Positions 1 through 11,000 of a stretch of DNA of 64,000 bases are shown here, one piece after another. The stretch covers positions 20,318,838-20,382,837 of the forward strand of contig OX457047.1 of assembly GCA_949752735.1 (NCBI GenBank). The letters are read 5' to 3'. A program made the position numbers and the translations under genes. Each line of letters opens with the position of its first letter. Position 1 is the stretch's first letter. The notes beneath the pieces were generated by a model. It was not told the origin of the DNA, made no database searches, and saw only the letters and a program-made list of their open reading frames with translations. This DNA comes from Lumbricus terrestris. Lineage: Eukaryota > Annelida > Clitellata > Crassiclitellata > Lumbricidae.

Positions 1-247
1 AAATATGGCGACTCTGTAAGCGAACTATGATGATCCATTGAGTTTAGTAGTTTACCTACCGATACCGCGAGAACTAATTGTCTGAGCTACATATACGTAT
101 GTGATTGTATTACTATCGTGGTGGTCAATAATGATTGATTGATTGATTGATGGGTTGTCTGGTTCAATGATTGATTGACGGGTTCGTTAATTGATTGGTG
201 GATTGATTATTTGATTGATTCATTGAACTAATGATTGATTGATTGAC

Positions 248-292
<45 letters not shown>

Positions 293-411
293 CATTGATT
301 GAGGACTCAAGTGTCTTAGAAGAAACAATTTAAGATATGCACAGTTTGATTTGTATTTGAAACAAATCTTTTTCAACATAACAAGTCCTGATCTACGAAT
401 TCATTCTAAAG
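1..411. repeat. 3' flank of gene A with TGAT tetranucleotide tract
   Basis: This is the tail-side spacer of gene A and contains no gene. A run of ATTG/TGAT tetranucleotides fills roughly 130-305. The rest, to 411, is the 3' untranslated region of gene A read on the minus strand. The same arrangement, with the tetranucleotide tract about 110-130 bases past the stop codon, follows nearly every copy of the family. Confidence 0.7.
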
Positions 412-1175
412 TTAGTATCTTCCGTATCCATATCCGTGGTTGTCACCGTGTCCACCATATCCACGGTTTCCGACGTATGCTCCAGTGCCTGGGACACCTT
501 CCCAGCGCGCAGTTCCCGTTCCGGAACCCACGTGTTCAGCCACGTGGTTGACGTAGAGCTGTCGCGCCGCGTTTCTGTAGTTATCTGGCCTGTTACACAT
601 CAGCAGAACAAATTGTTGTTATAGCGCCAGATTTCATATATAGATCTATTGTATGAATGACATAATGAGCGAGTTATCTTCAAGCGCTCGTGAATAAGCT
701 GCATGATGCCCTTCGCTTGACTCTCAAGTGATCTTCTGTCTGAACTATTAAGCTAGCTTTGATTTTGATCGAATGACTTAAAGAACGTAATAGGCGGCTG
801 ATTGAGAAGGAGCTGGCTCTTTAGCGCCTCCCCTCCAATATATGATTCAAATGGAACTACTCTGACCCAACATTGGGTTTGCTGTGGTGGGACCCTCAAG
901 TCATAATGATTTTCTCACTCGCTATAACAGCTCAACTATTATTGAGTCTGTTTTCATCATCAGTGGCTCATTCTTTCAAGGCATTTCTTTTTCACCGTGG
1001 TTTCCGTCATGACATCGTTTCAGAAAGCCATTCTTCGAAAGGCGCTATAGAAATCTTTACATACAACACAATTTAGATGAGCTTACACGTCGTATCTGTG
1101 ACCAGATTGGTAATGTTCATTTCCAGCGAAGACTGCGGCTACAGCGACAACGAACAAGACGATTAGGAGCTTCAT
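412..1175 (-). CDS. Gene A: two-exon secreted Gly/Tyr/His-rich protein, family reference entry
   Basis: Exon 1 coding is 1175-1087 and exon 2 is 589-412, with a 497-bp intron. Exon 1 starts MKLLIVLFVVAVAAVFAG, a classic signal peptide with likely cleavage after Ala17, and runs to residue 29. It ends with two bases of a codon at donor GTAAGC. Exon 2 starts with one base after an ACAG acceptor, so the join makes Val30 and the frames agree. In the family consensus the 71-residue mature chain has 16 Gly, 9 Tyr, 6 His, no Cys and no Lys. It has a polar N-terminal half (PDNYRNAARQ, VNHVAEHV) and a repetitive tail (RGYGGHGDNHGYGYGRY). Copy A differs only by S14A. The gene shares a divergent promoter with B. 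The family function is unknown: a secreted structural, mucus, adhesive or antimicrobial role would fit the composition, but nothing in the sequence decides. The exon structure is inferred from phase-matched splice sites conserved in 18 copies. Confidence 0.86.
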
Positions 1176-1922
1176 CGTGACTCTCTCGGTTGCGGCGGTG
1201 GATGCAGGCGAAACGTCGTAACTGATGCAATAACTAACAACTGAGCAACCACCGATCCTTTTATACGGAAAACCGGTGTTCGCGTTTAGATCCATGCTCG
1301 GCCATCGGCCAGAGCATTCACACGTGCGCCAGACAGGTTAGCATGTAAGCAGACTGAGGCGGAGCAGTAGGCCTAGTGCTCTAGAGACGCAGAAGGTGGC
1401 TAGTTTGTCATTGCGCTGTCCATATCACATGATAACCATAATATAAATATACATATTATATTTCATGTGCACAGTCAATCGTGATGCAAATATATACAGA
1501 TAATTTTACATGTACGCCCATCAATGACATACCCACTGTCTTGACATAGGCATGTTGCATATGCCCATCTGTGCAGGATGTGCAATACTGAACGACGGAA
1601 GCTATTCGGAACATCATTCCGATATCGTCCGAAACGTCGCTCTCTCTTTCTGTGTCTTTGCCTGTCTCTCTCATTATCTGTCTGTCTCTCGCCGTCTCCA
1701 TCTACCTCCTAGCATGTCTCTCGACCTACTGTTCCGCCTCAGTCTGTTTGCATGCACGTCTGTCTGCTTGACGCATGCGTTGACCTATCGCGGTCTTCAA
1801 AGCGAACACCGGTTTCCTGTATAAAAGGATCGGTGGTTGTGCAGTTGTCAGTTATTGCATCAGTTACGACGTCTCGCAAGCATCTACCACCGTCGTCGAC
1901 AACAGATCTCAAGATAGTCACG
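1176..1922. promoter_or_regulatory. Divergent promoter region A|B
   Basis: This 747-bp region separates the two start codons. The TATA box of A is at 1258-1265 (TATAAAAG on the minus strand) and that of B is at 1820-1827. Both are about 85-105 bases from their ATG, with a conserved GTCAGTTATTGCATCAGTTA-like block just downstream that probably contains the start site. On the A side a CACGTG E-box lies at 1321-1326, within a conserved block (CATTCACACGTGCGCC). The B side lacks an intact CACGTG. Central sequences such as CCGAATAACTTCCGT variants recur in the other divergent regions. Confidence 0.7.
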
Positions 1923-3181
1923 ATGAAGCTCCTAATCGTCTTGTTTGTTGTTGCCGTTGCCTCGGTCTTCGCTGGAAATGAACATTACCAATCTGGTCAC
2001 AGATACGACGTGTAAGCTCATCTATATATCGTATCGTGTATACAGATTTATATCTAAAGTAACTCTCCAAAATGACTATTCTGAAGCGATGTCGGTGGCG
2101 TAGACAAGATGGAGATTCGGGAGTTAATCCCCGCCCCGCATTGGCTTAGAAATAATTTTTCAAAGGTTATTCATCCACTTAAATAAGAAAAAAGAAAACA
2201 ATTGTTTGTAGTAACAAATGTTTTTCTCACTTTATTCCCTTGGCAACTTTATTCCCTTTTCATTTACTGAAAAACTGTTGGGTTGGTGTCAGAAAGGGCA
2301 TCTGGCCAGACCATAAAACCCCCAAGCTTCTATTCCATCATAAGTTCCTGGTTACGCCGCTGAGCGATGTCATCACTTAAACCCCGTTGGGATGGAAATA
2401 CCTTTAACGAAACAGAGACTGATAATGAAAGTCAATCATTGGGTAACCTAGTGTAGTAGGCCTAGTCAGGGGCGGATCCAAGGGCCAATCCGGCCATGGC
2501 CCCATTTGGAACTTTTTTCTTTCTCATCAGCCATTTTGGCGTGGAAATTGGACGTGGCCCTCGCCCCATCAGTTCGGCAGACCTTTCAAAAAGTAGTCTA
2601 TGATGACTAAACAAAGGTCACCAGATTTTCCGGCGACTAATGATGAAATTTATCCTTGCCCAACAGGGAAAATATTGGCCCACCTCGAAACGTTCTGGAT
2701 CCGCCACTAGGCCTAGTATGAGTCATTCCGAATAGAGTGACCATGCCTGCAGAGCACACGCTGGGGCGGATCCAGGGGGCAATGCCCCCTCCCATTCAGC
2801 ACACGCCAGATGATGTTCCAGAGCAGTTCTATTGAAAAGTTTATACGATATCGAATTACGTTTTTCGATCATTCGTTTATAATCAAGGCTGAGCACAACA
2901 ATCAAATCCTTATTAAAATAGAGCAATATAACTCGTTCACTATGTAATTCTAATGATCTAATCTGGCGCTATAACAACACTTTGTTCTGCTGATGTATAA
3001 CAGGCCAGATAACTACAGAAACGCGGCGCGACAGCTCTACGTCAACCACGTGGCTGAACACGTGGGTTCCGGAACGGGAACTGCGCGATGGGAAGGAGTC
3101 CCAGGCACTGGAGCATACGTCGGGAACCGTGGATATGGTGGACACGGTGACAACCACGGATATGGATACGGAAGATACTAA
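1923..3181 (+). CDS. Gene B: two-exon secreted Gly/Tyr/His-rich protein
   Basis: Exon 1 is 1923-2011 and exon 2 is 3004-3181 (intron 992 bp). The protein matches the family consensus throughout: MKLLIVLFVVAVASVFAG signal, then the standard 71-residue chain ending GYGYGRY. Its intron carries two transposon traces, at 2467-2709 and 2761-2797. Both are shared with gene L, which marks B and L as close relatives. It is head-to-head with A and tail-to-tail with C. Confidence 0.87.
2467..2709. mobile_element. hAT-like MITE in gene B intron
   Basis: This 243-bp insertion is flanked by an 8-bp target duplication GGCCTAGT (2459-2466 and 2710-2717). It has imperfect inverted ends CAGGGGCGGATCCA and TGGATCCGCCACTA. 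The equivalent introns of D and N have the unoccupied site. An 8-bp duplication with CAG-type ends is the hAT signature. No transposase is encoded. Confidence 0.82.
2761..2797. mobile_element. Internally deleted MITE remnant in gene B intron
   Basis: This 37-bp insert starting CTGGGGCGGATCC lies between two copies of AGCACACG (2753-2760 and 2798-2805). Gene L has the same remnant, and gene N has a longer version at the same target site. Gene D has the empty site. It is probably a deletion product of an older element. Confidence 0.65.
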
Positions 3182-4986
3182 CTTTTGAATGAATTTGTAG
3201 ATCAGAGAATGTTATTTTGAAAAAGATATGTTTTATAAATCAAACTGCGTTTGTCTTAAATTCTTTCTTCTAAAATAGTTGAGTTCAATCAATCAATAAT
3301 CAAACAATCAATGAATCAATCATCAATCATTCATTCATTCAGTTTTTGGCTCAGCACCAAATAAGATTTCATGCGATTTTTTTTTCTTTGATAAGGGATG
3401 TTGTTAACACAAGCTATGGATATCTGTCTTCAGACATATATTATACAGTGGTTGCCGTAGACTCGACTCACACTATTTTGATGTTTGGTTTTGCACGGAG
3501 ATCCCTCCAGATTGAGATCCCTCAAAATTGCCGTCTGGCGAATTTTGTATATAAATAAATTCACATGTTTCATCACACTAAGGAATCTCTTCCTTTAGAT
3601 AGAACGGGTGTGATGCCGTATAGGCTAAGTACCAGTCTTTTTCACCTCTAAGGTATAGAGAACTCTTAATATGTAGGCCTAGTGTTTGAAGTGATTGGGT
3701 TGCAAGTCGATAGAATTCAAATCAACTGAGTTTCAAATCATAAAAGTTTCAAGAAAACTCTTTCGATACAGTTACAAGTAGACAGAGCTCCTAGCCGATA
3801 AAGTTTGTAGATTCTGCAGTTCCCAGTCGATGGTAGGTTACGGTAACAAGTCGTCAGAATTTCATATAAATTATGTACAGTTTCAAGTTAGGCCTAATAA
3901 AGTAAGGCACTGCTAGATATCCAAGTAAAAAGTCCTAAGGCGATAGACTTTCGTATCGGACAAGTTCTAAGTCGACAGAAAACCAGTTCGATAGATTCCA
4001 AGAATATAAGCTCATAAGTTCATTTAAAAAGGAGCTTCAAGTCTATAGAATTCCGAATCGATCGTATTTCTTCAAACGGATTGAGTTCCATTTTAAGTCT
4101 ATAAAGTTCAAAGTCATTAAGTTCCCATTCCATCTACACTCCCTAAGGAATGGGCTGTGAAATTGCGAACCTTTTGCGAAGTACGGTAAGACTATATAAT
4201 GGATATCGCTGCGGTTGACAGAAGTCACGGAGGAAATGATGTTCATTTCCCTGAGCAGCTATGAAAATTTAAATTCTAACGACGTTGAACTTCGCAAATC
4301 TATATTCCTAGTCGTGGAACTTTAAAGACCTGTGGCTCTATCTAAATCGTTGTCTATTGATATTATGCTATGTTTCTTATCGACATCAATAATAGTTACT
4401 GTCGAATAAGAACTCCATCGACTTCGAACTTTGTCGATTTGGCCTCTATTATCGATATGATACTTTATGGATAATCGACGTGTAACTTGTCGACATGAAA
4501 CTCATTCGACTTGCAACTATATTAGCTAATTGGAAATCTTGTGACTGGATCTCAATTGACTTTGAACCATAGACACATAGAGTTTCATTGACTTGGAACA
4601 TTATCGACGTGCATGTAGTTCTATCGAATCGAAATTATTTCGGGGTTATATCTAATTGGAGCTCTGATTTCCATTGGCTAGGAACCCTAATGTTTTTTTA
4701 AAAACTTTATCGACTTGGAAATTTAGAGTTGAAATGGCGAGGGACGTGTAAGTGAAGGCCTTGCTCAAGGTCCCAATACCGGAACTTCTCCTACTATACG
4801 AAATATTTACTGCTGACCTTTGAACGGCTCTTATTCAGTATGATTGATGCTTTTTAGGCCTACAAAGCCCTACATGTATTTCCGGTCAAGGCTTCTAGAA
4901 GACTGTTAAAAAAACATGTATTGTATTAAATGGTGGTTATCAATATAATAAGAGATAAGTACTGACTGGTGAAAATTATAATGGCG

Positions 4987-5276
4987 ACCCTGTGAATGAA
5001 ATTATGATGATCCATTTAGTTTGGAAATTTATCTACAGAACGAATTATTTGAACTACGTATGTGATTGTATTGCTATCGTGTTGGTCAATAATGTCTGAC
5101 TGATTGATTGATGGGTTGTCTGGTTACAGGAACCCTGTGAATGAAATTATGATGATCCATTTAGTTTGGAAATTTATCTACAGAACGAATTGTTTGAACT
5201 ACGTATGTGATTGTATTGCTATTGTGTTGGTCAATAATGTCTGACTGATTGATTGATGGGTTGTCTGGTTACAGGA
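4987..5276 (+). repeat. Tandem duplication of a 145-bp spacer segment
   Basis: Positions 4987-5131 and 5132-5276 are near-identical direct copies. Each starts ACCCTGTGAATGAAATTATG, or the same after one base, and ends in GGTTGTCTGGTTACAGG. Only a few substitutions separate them (for example GAATTATTTG and GAATTGTTTG), so the duplication is young. Confidence 0.8.
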
Positions 5277-5690
5277 AGCCGGTGTTCGATTTGAGGTCCG
5301 TGCTACTGTAATGGGCGGAGACCTAGGGAGGGGGGGACAGAGGGGACGGTCCCCCCATTGGAAGTGTTGGGGGGACGGCCCATGCATTTGCCCCCCCCCC
5401 AGTCGTTGAGCGTCAAGACTAAAAAAAGGTCATCAACGTTTTTGGCGGCGAAAATATTTTTTTTCCAGATTTCGCCGGTCGTCAGAAATTTTTCGGAAAA
5501 TCTCGCGTCTTTCCGTCCCCCCCAATTCTTGGCCCAGGTCTCCGCCTATGGCTACTGTGCTAGGCCTACACATTCACACGTGCGCCAAACAAGGACGAGC
5601 ATGTACACAGACTGAGGCGGAACAGTAGGCCGAAAAGCAGAGGAGGTTGATGGAGGCGGCAAGAGACAAGTCAGATAAGGAACAGCTTAG
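5277..5690 (-). pseudogene. Promoter-only relic of a family gene, split by a MITE
   Basis: The minus strand here matches the upstream region of family genes such as O. It has the AAGCCGGTGTTCG block that normally precedes the TATA box, the GAGGTCCGTGCTA block, the E-box block (CACGTG at 5577-5582) and the CTGAGGCGGAACAGTAGG block. No TATA box or exon 1 follows: the match stops at the TTACAGG junction near 5270. It appears to be the upstream end of a lost gene copy, later interrupted by the element at 5310-5550. Confidence 0.6.
5310..5550. mobile_element. MITE with TIR near ATGGGCGGAGACCT
   Basis: This 241-bp insertion splits the promoter relic. It is flanked by direct repeats GCTACTGT (5302-5309 and 5551-5558). 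Its ends are inverted: AATGGGCGGAGACCT at the left and AGGTCTCCGCCTATG at the right. The interior has G-runs and C-runs but no coding capacity. The 8-bp duplication fits a hAT-like mechanism. Confidence 0.78.
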
Positions 5691-5920
5691 TAAGAAGATC
5701 ACCAACCCGTCAATCAATACTCAGATTGATTGACGGGTTGGTTAATTGGTTGGCTGATTGATGAGTTGATTGATTCATTGAACGAAGGATTGATTGATTG
5801 ATTGATTCATTGAACTCAAATATTTTAGAAGAAACAATTTAAGATAAACGCAGTTTGATTTATATTTTAAACAAATCTTTTTCAAAATAACAAGTTCCGA
5901 TCTACGAATTCATTCAAAAG

Positions 5921-7290
5921 TTAGTATCTTCCGTATCCATATCCGTGGTTGTCACCGTGTCCACCATGTCCTCGGTTTCTGATGTATGCTCCAGTGCCTG
6001 GGACACCTTCCCAGCGCGCAGTTCCCGTTCCGGAACCCACGTGTTCAGCCACGTGGTTGACGTAGAGCTGTCGAGCCGCGTTTCTGTAGTTATCTGGCCT
6101 GTTATACATCAGCAGAACAAAGTGTTGTTATAACGGCAGATTTTACATATCTATAGGCCTATATAATTATATATATTGGAATGACATAATGAACGAGTTA
6201 CCTTCCAGCGTTCGTGAATAAGCTGATGACCTGCGCTTGGCTTTCGAGTGATCTCCTGTCTAAGCTATTAAGCAAGCTAGTGATGTTGAAAGTATCGGCC
6301 AAATATACTTAAGTAAAAGTAAAAGTATACTGGATTTTAATTACTTAAGTAGAAGTAAAAGTACTCATCACAAATTTTACTTAGTAAAAGTAAAAAGTAT
6401 ATTTCCAAATAATACTTTTAAAGTAAAAACTAAGAGTACCGAGTCTTTCTAAAACTCAATCCATCGTTGACGTTCAAAAATACGGTACTAATTTCTCAAA
6501 ATCGCTATCGTTTAGTCTTGTATGCACGCTTCAGATTGTTAGCACAATTCACAGTTGAATAGTCGTTATATGCTGCAGCAAATGCGGTGCATCCAGCGTG
6601 CACTACCTATTGAAAATTTATTTTTAGGCATGCAAATTTAAGTCAGCAGTTCTAGATTAGCGTTTTCAATTAGAGCATTCGAGTAACGAACATTTCTACG
6701 AGCGCCACATAAATTGTAACGAAGTAAGAGTAGGCCTACTGAAATTTGTATAAAATTTTACTTCGTTGAAAGTAAAAGTATTTTGGTTTTTCGACATTTC
6801 GTTACATGTGAAAATATTCAGACTTTTACTTAAGTATAGTAGCCTAACGCGTCAATTTAAATTCGTTACTGTACAACACTAAAGCTAGCTTTGATTTTTA
6901 ACGAATTACTTAAAGAACGTAATAGCTCTTTAGCGCCTCCTCTCAAATAGATGATTCAAACGGAACTACTCTGGCCCAACATTGGGTTTGCTGTGGTGGG
7001 ACCCTCAAGTTAAAATGGTCTTTTTCACTCGCTAAGAGCTCAACTATTGACTCTGTTTTTAATCATCAGTCGCTTATTCCTTCGAGGCATTTCTTTTCCA
7101 CCGGGGTTTCCGTCATGACATCGTTTCAGAAAGCCATCCTTCGAGTGTCGCTATAGAAATCTTTAGATACAACACGATAAATAAATAGATTCTAAGCTTA
7201 CACGTCGTATCTGTGACCAGATTGGTAATGTTCATTTCCAGCGAAGACTGAGGCGACGGCGACAACGAACAAGACGATTAGGAGCTTCAT
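5921..7290 (-). CDS. Gene C: two-exon secreted Gly/Tyr/His-rich protein, diverged tail
   Basis: Exon 1 is 7290-7202 and exon 2 is 6098-5921 (intron 1103 bp, enlarged by the element at 6278-6881). Exon 1 is consensus. Exon 2 has three changes close together in the Gly-rich tail: AYIRNRGHGG replaces AYVGNRGYGG. The acceptor reads ATAACAG. It is head-to-head with D. Confidence 0.86.
6278..6881. mobile_element. AAGTAAAAGTA-rich non-autonomous DNA transposon in gene C intron
   Basis: This 604-bp element has ends TAGTGATGTTG and CAACACTA in inverted orientation. It is flanked by AAGCAAGC (6270-6277) and AAGCTAGC (6882-6889), an 8-bp duplication with one later change. Gene A has the empty site (TTAAGCTAGCTTTGAT). 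Subterminal TACTTAAGTAAAAGTA blocks are inverted at both ends. Gene K carries the same insertion at the same site. Confidence 0.8.
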
Positions 7291-8046
7291 CGTGACTACC
7301 TTGAGATCTGTTGTCGACGACGGTGGTAGGTGCTGGCGAAACGTCGTAATTGATGCAATAACTGACAACTGAACAACCACCGATCCTTTTATACAGGACA
7401 CTGCTGGTGTTCGCGTTTAGGTCCATGCTCGGCAGAGCATTCACACGTGCACCAGACAGGCTAGTATGTAAGCAGACTGAGGTGGAGCAGTAGTCCCAAA
7501 GAGACATATAGAAGGTGGCTGGTTTGTCATTGTGCTGTCCATGTCACATGATAACCATAATATAAATATACATATATTCCATGTGCACAGTCCCTCGTGA
7601 TGCAAAAATATACAGATAATTTTACATGTAGGCGACGCCCATTAGTAACAGACCCATTGTGTTGACATAGGTATGTTGCATATGCCCATCTGTTCAGGAT
7701 GTGATATAGTGAACGACGGAAGTTATTCGGAACATCATTCCGGTATCCTCACAATTGTCGCTCTCTCTTTCTGTGTCGTTCCCGGTCTCTCTCATCATCT
7801 GTCTCTCTCCGTCTCCATCTACCTCCTATGATGTCTCTCGGTCTACTGTTCCGCCTCAGTCTGTTTACATTCTCGTCCGTGTTTGGTGCACGTGTGAATG
7901 TGTAGGCCTATAGTACAGTAGCACGGACCTCAAAGCGAAACCAGTTTCCTGTAGCCTATAAAACGTTCGGTGATTGTATAGTTGTCAGTTATTGCATCAG
8001 TTACGACGTTTCGCCTGTATCCACCGCCACCGCCAGGATAGTCACG
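7291..8046. promoter_or_regulatory. Divergent promoter region C|D
   Basis: The C-side TATA box is at 7386-7393 with an E-box CACGTG at 7444-7449. The D-side TATA box is TATAAAAC at 7957-7964 with an E-box at 7889-7894. The D-side 5' leader (GTATCCACCGCCACCGCCAGG) closely matches gene N and differs from the GTCGTCGACAACAGATC type of most other copies. Confidence 0.68.
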
Positions 8047-11000
8047 ATGAAGCTCCTAATCGTCTTGTTCGTTGTCGCCGTAGCCTCAGTCTTCGCTGGA
8101 AATGAACATTACCAATCTGGTCACAGATACGACGTGTAAGCTATCTATATAGTGTTGGGTATGGCTGACCAGGGTGGCTCACGTAGTAGACTTTGCCATA
8201 TTCGTTAGAGGGAGCTGGCACTGTGCTGTGAGGGTGTAGGACGGTGGAAACTAGTTGAACTGGTTCTGACTGGCACGTGTGTGGTCAGTTAAGGGGCGGT
8301 GGCAGTCACTCGTTTCGTGTAGAGCTGATAAGACCGCTTGTTAGAGATATGCGATGTTAAACGGTGCATTAAATACAGTATTCTGTTCTGCGAATATACG
8401 TTGAATTGACTCTGTCTTTGACATTGCTGCGTGTCTTCTGGAACCCCTAGACTAACGAGCCAACAGTTGGGGGCTGCGTCCGAAGAATTTTTTCTGTGGA
8501 CCGTGAGGATGAATGTCGGACGTTCGAGTCACATGTTACATGAAAATGACTTTCGTCGACGTGAAGGTATGCAGAGACTTGTGCCGTCATATCATGGAGT
8601 GCGCGGAGCTTTGAGAAGGAGTTTTCTGGGTCACGGACGTTGGGGAGTCACCAATGGTTCTCTGGAAAGACAGCTTCTGCCGGTTGGTCGGTCGGTGAGT
8701 GCTGTTTGTACTCTGGCACGTGGGTCTAGCCATGGCGTGGTGGACATGCGACCGGGTGACTTTGGAACGTCGTCTGCTGGTCACGCTACATATACGTCGT
8801 CTGCTGGTTACGCTACAGGAACGTCGTCTGCTGGTTACGCTACAGGAATGTCGTCTGCTGGTTACGCTACAGGAATGTCGTCTGCTGGTTACGCTACGGG
8901 AACGTCGTCTGTTGGTTACGGTGCGTCGTCTGCTGGTCACGCTACATGTACGTCGTCTGCTGGTTACGCTACAGGAACGTCGTCGGCTGGTCATGGTGAA
9001 TATACGTTGTCTGCTGGGTACGTCGAGTGCAGGTCGTCAAAATCTTACGGCGCTGCGTGCGGTTTGCCTGTCACTCTGTCGGTGGTTCCTGGAGGGGATT
9101 TGGACACTGCGTCGGCCCAGAAGAGTTATCGAGGACGAGGAGCGTTAGATTTCGAACGCTTAGCGAAGTGTCGTCTGCTGGGGATCAAGGAGGCGAAGCC
9201 CGTGCGTGAAGATGTGCTGGTGGATGCGTCGTCTGGTGCGGGGCGAGCTTGTTTTCGTCGCTTGGGTGGAGTCGTCAGGACGTGTGTTGCTGCGAGGCGT
9301 CCGGGTGCTGTCGTGAGGCCGGGGAGGAGTCGCTGTCTGTGTTGTACGTCGCCCAGACCGGGATACTTTGGACGACCGGGTTAAGTTGGGTTGTTGGGGT
9401 TTTTTAGAGTATTTTTAGTTGTGAATACTTGGGGTGTGCAAAGAATTGTACGTGCGATATTTTATGTTGTGTGTTTGCCGGTATTGTGTTTTGGGTGATC
9501 GCTGTTATTTTGATTTGGTGTGATTGCCGGTCTTTTGAATTATTGTGTGTGCGATATATACTTGTTGAACATTTGATGGTTTTTTGGAATTTGGCGATAT
9601 TGGACTTCTGGTATTCGATGGTACATGATTTTTTGGAAATGGGGTGTGGTGTCTGACTATGATGTTTTCTGGACGGTACTTTGGTTGTTTAAATAAGAAT
9701 TGGTGGTGGTCGACTGGTGTTGTTGGCGGACGGATTTTCTGGTGGCAGTTATGTTTTTTGGACTGGAGATGGAAATTGATGGTATGGTTTTTGGCATATT
9801 TTTTTGGACTTTGGCATTATGATGGTACATGGATTATTGGATGTGGTAATGGCTGTGGTTATTTTAAGAAATAGTTTTCTAAATAAATGAAAAAAATATA
9901 GAAACATATAAAATAATTTTCTATAATTGTCGTCGATTATGAACGTTTATGCATCGTAATTATGAACTTTATGCATCGTAGTTATGAACGTTTATGCATC
10001 GGAATTATGAACTTTATGCATCGTAGTTATGAACGTTTATGCATCGGAATTAGGAACTTTATGCATCGTAGTTATGAACGTTTAGGCATCGTAGTTGTGA
10101 ACTTTAGGCATCGTCGATTATGAACGTTTAGGCATCGTAGTCGTGAACTTTTAGGCGGAGTGGATAATGCACTTTTAGGGTCTTCGACGTCGAGTTGAGT
10201 AACGTTAGGTGCTGGTGAACTTTGGACTTGTAGGCCGTTTAGGTTGTGGCGCTGCTTTAGTTGTTGCTGGTAGGAGATAGGTGCTTGAGTGCTCTGCTGG
10301 GGTCAGAGGTCATGCTGTGAATGATGTGGATGTGTTGTGTTTATCTATGGGTCGTACATGGGCGATGGATATTTTGGAGTTTTGGAGTTTGATGTTGCCT
10401 TGTGGGGATATCTATATTGTTCGGACGGTATGTATGGTGTGCGTTGTGCATTGAGTATTTGGCTTTCATGTGTATACATGTATTTGTGGTGCAAGGCATT
10501 GAGTCCTTTTGACCTTTTTTTTTGAGCCCTGTTGACCTGTGGAGTCGTTTGGGGTATGTGCGTGGGGAGAAGGTGGGGTTGCCCGCTTCCCTTCGTACTT
10601 TTTTTTGATATATGTGGTGTATGGAGGTGTGATATATTTTGTACGTGTATATTGTAGATACGTCCGTTGAGTGTGTGGTGTAGGTAGTGGTGATGTGGCC
10701 TATGTACGGTGTGTATTTGGTGTGGTATATTGACGTGAGCTTGGTCTTCGGAGCCGGTTTGGCTTATACGTCTCCTCGCAATTTAGGGGGGAGGTCTGTT
10801 GGGTATGGCTGACCAGGGTGGCTCACGTAGTAGACTTTGCCATATTCGTTAGAGGGAGCTGGCACTGTGCTGTGAGGGTGTAGGACGGTGGAAACTAGTT
10901 GAACTGGTTCTGACTGGCACGTGTGTGGTCAGTTAAGGGGCGGTGGCAGTCACTCGTTTCGTGTAGAGCTGATAAGACCGCTTGTTAGAGATATGCGATG

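Larger units (their letters stand above)
3182..5920. repeat. B/C convergent spacer: AATC tract and two-armed AGTTCCAAGTCGATAGA motif array
   Basis: No gene is seen here. A CAAT tetranucleotide tract sits at about 3278-3345. Degenerate copies of AGTTCCAAGTCGATAGA, mostly 15-25 bases apart, run in forward orientation from about 3690 to 4140. Reverse-complement copies (TCTATCGACTTGGAACT type) follow from about 4390 to 4740, so the spacer is a loose palindrome. Between the arms is a conserved core around 4140-4260 (GATATCGCTGCGGTTGACAG), also present in most of the other spacers. A 145-bp direct duplication and a promoter relic lie on the C side. Confidence 0.65.

Noticed and set aside
436..624. 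Open frame antisense to exon 2 (VVTVSTISTVSDVCSSAWDTFPARSS type), present at every copy
   Set aside because: It is the complement of the conserved coding exon and is open because of that exon's codon use. It has no start context, signal or splice logic of its own.
1083..1295. Extended frames running from upstream of the TATA box into exon 1 (for example MDLNANTG...)
   Set aside because: Their start codons lie upstream of the TATA box, so they would not be in the mRNA. The in-frame MKLLIV start with a signal peptide is the supported one.
8757..10170. Tandem repeats considered as a CRISPR array
   Set aside because: The units are contiguous, without unique spacers, and the context is a eukaryotic retroelement.
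9429..10525. Short Trp/Phe/Cys-rich frames in the right half of the LTR element
   Set aside because: They come from GT-rich non-coding sequence and do not resemble any retroelement protein.
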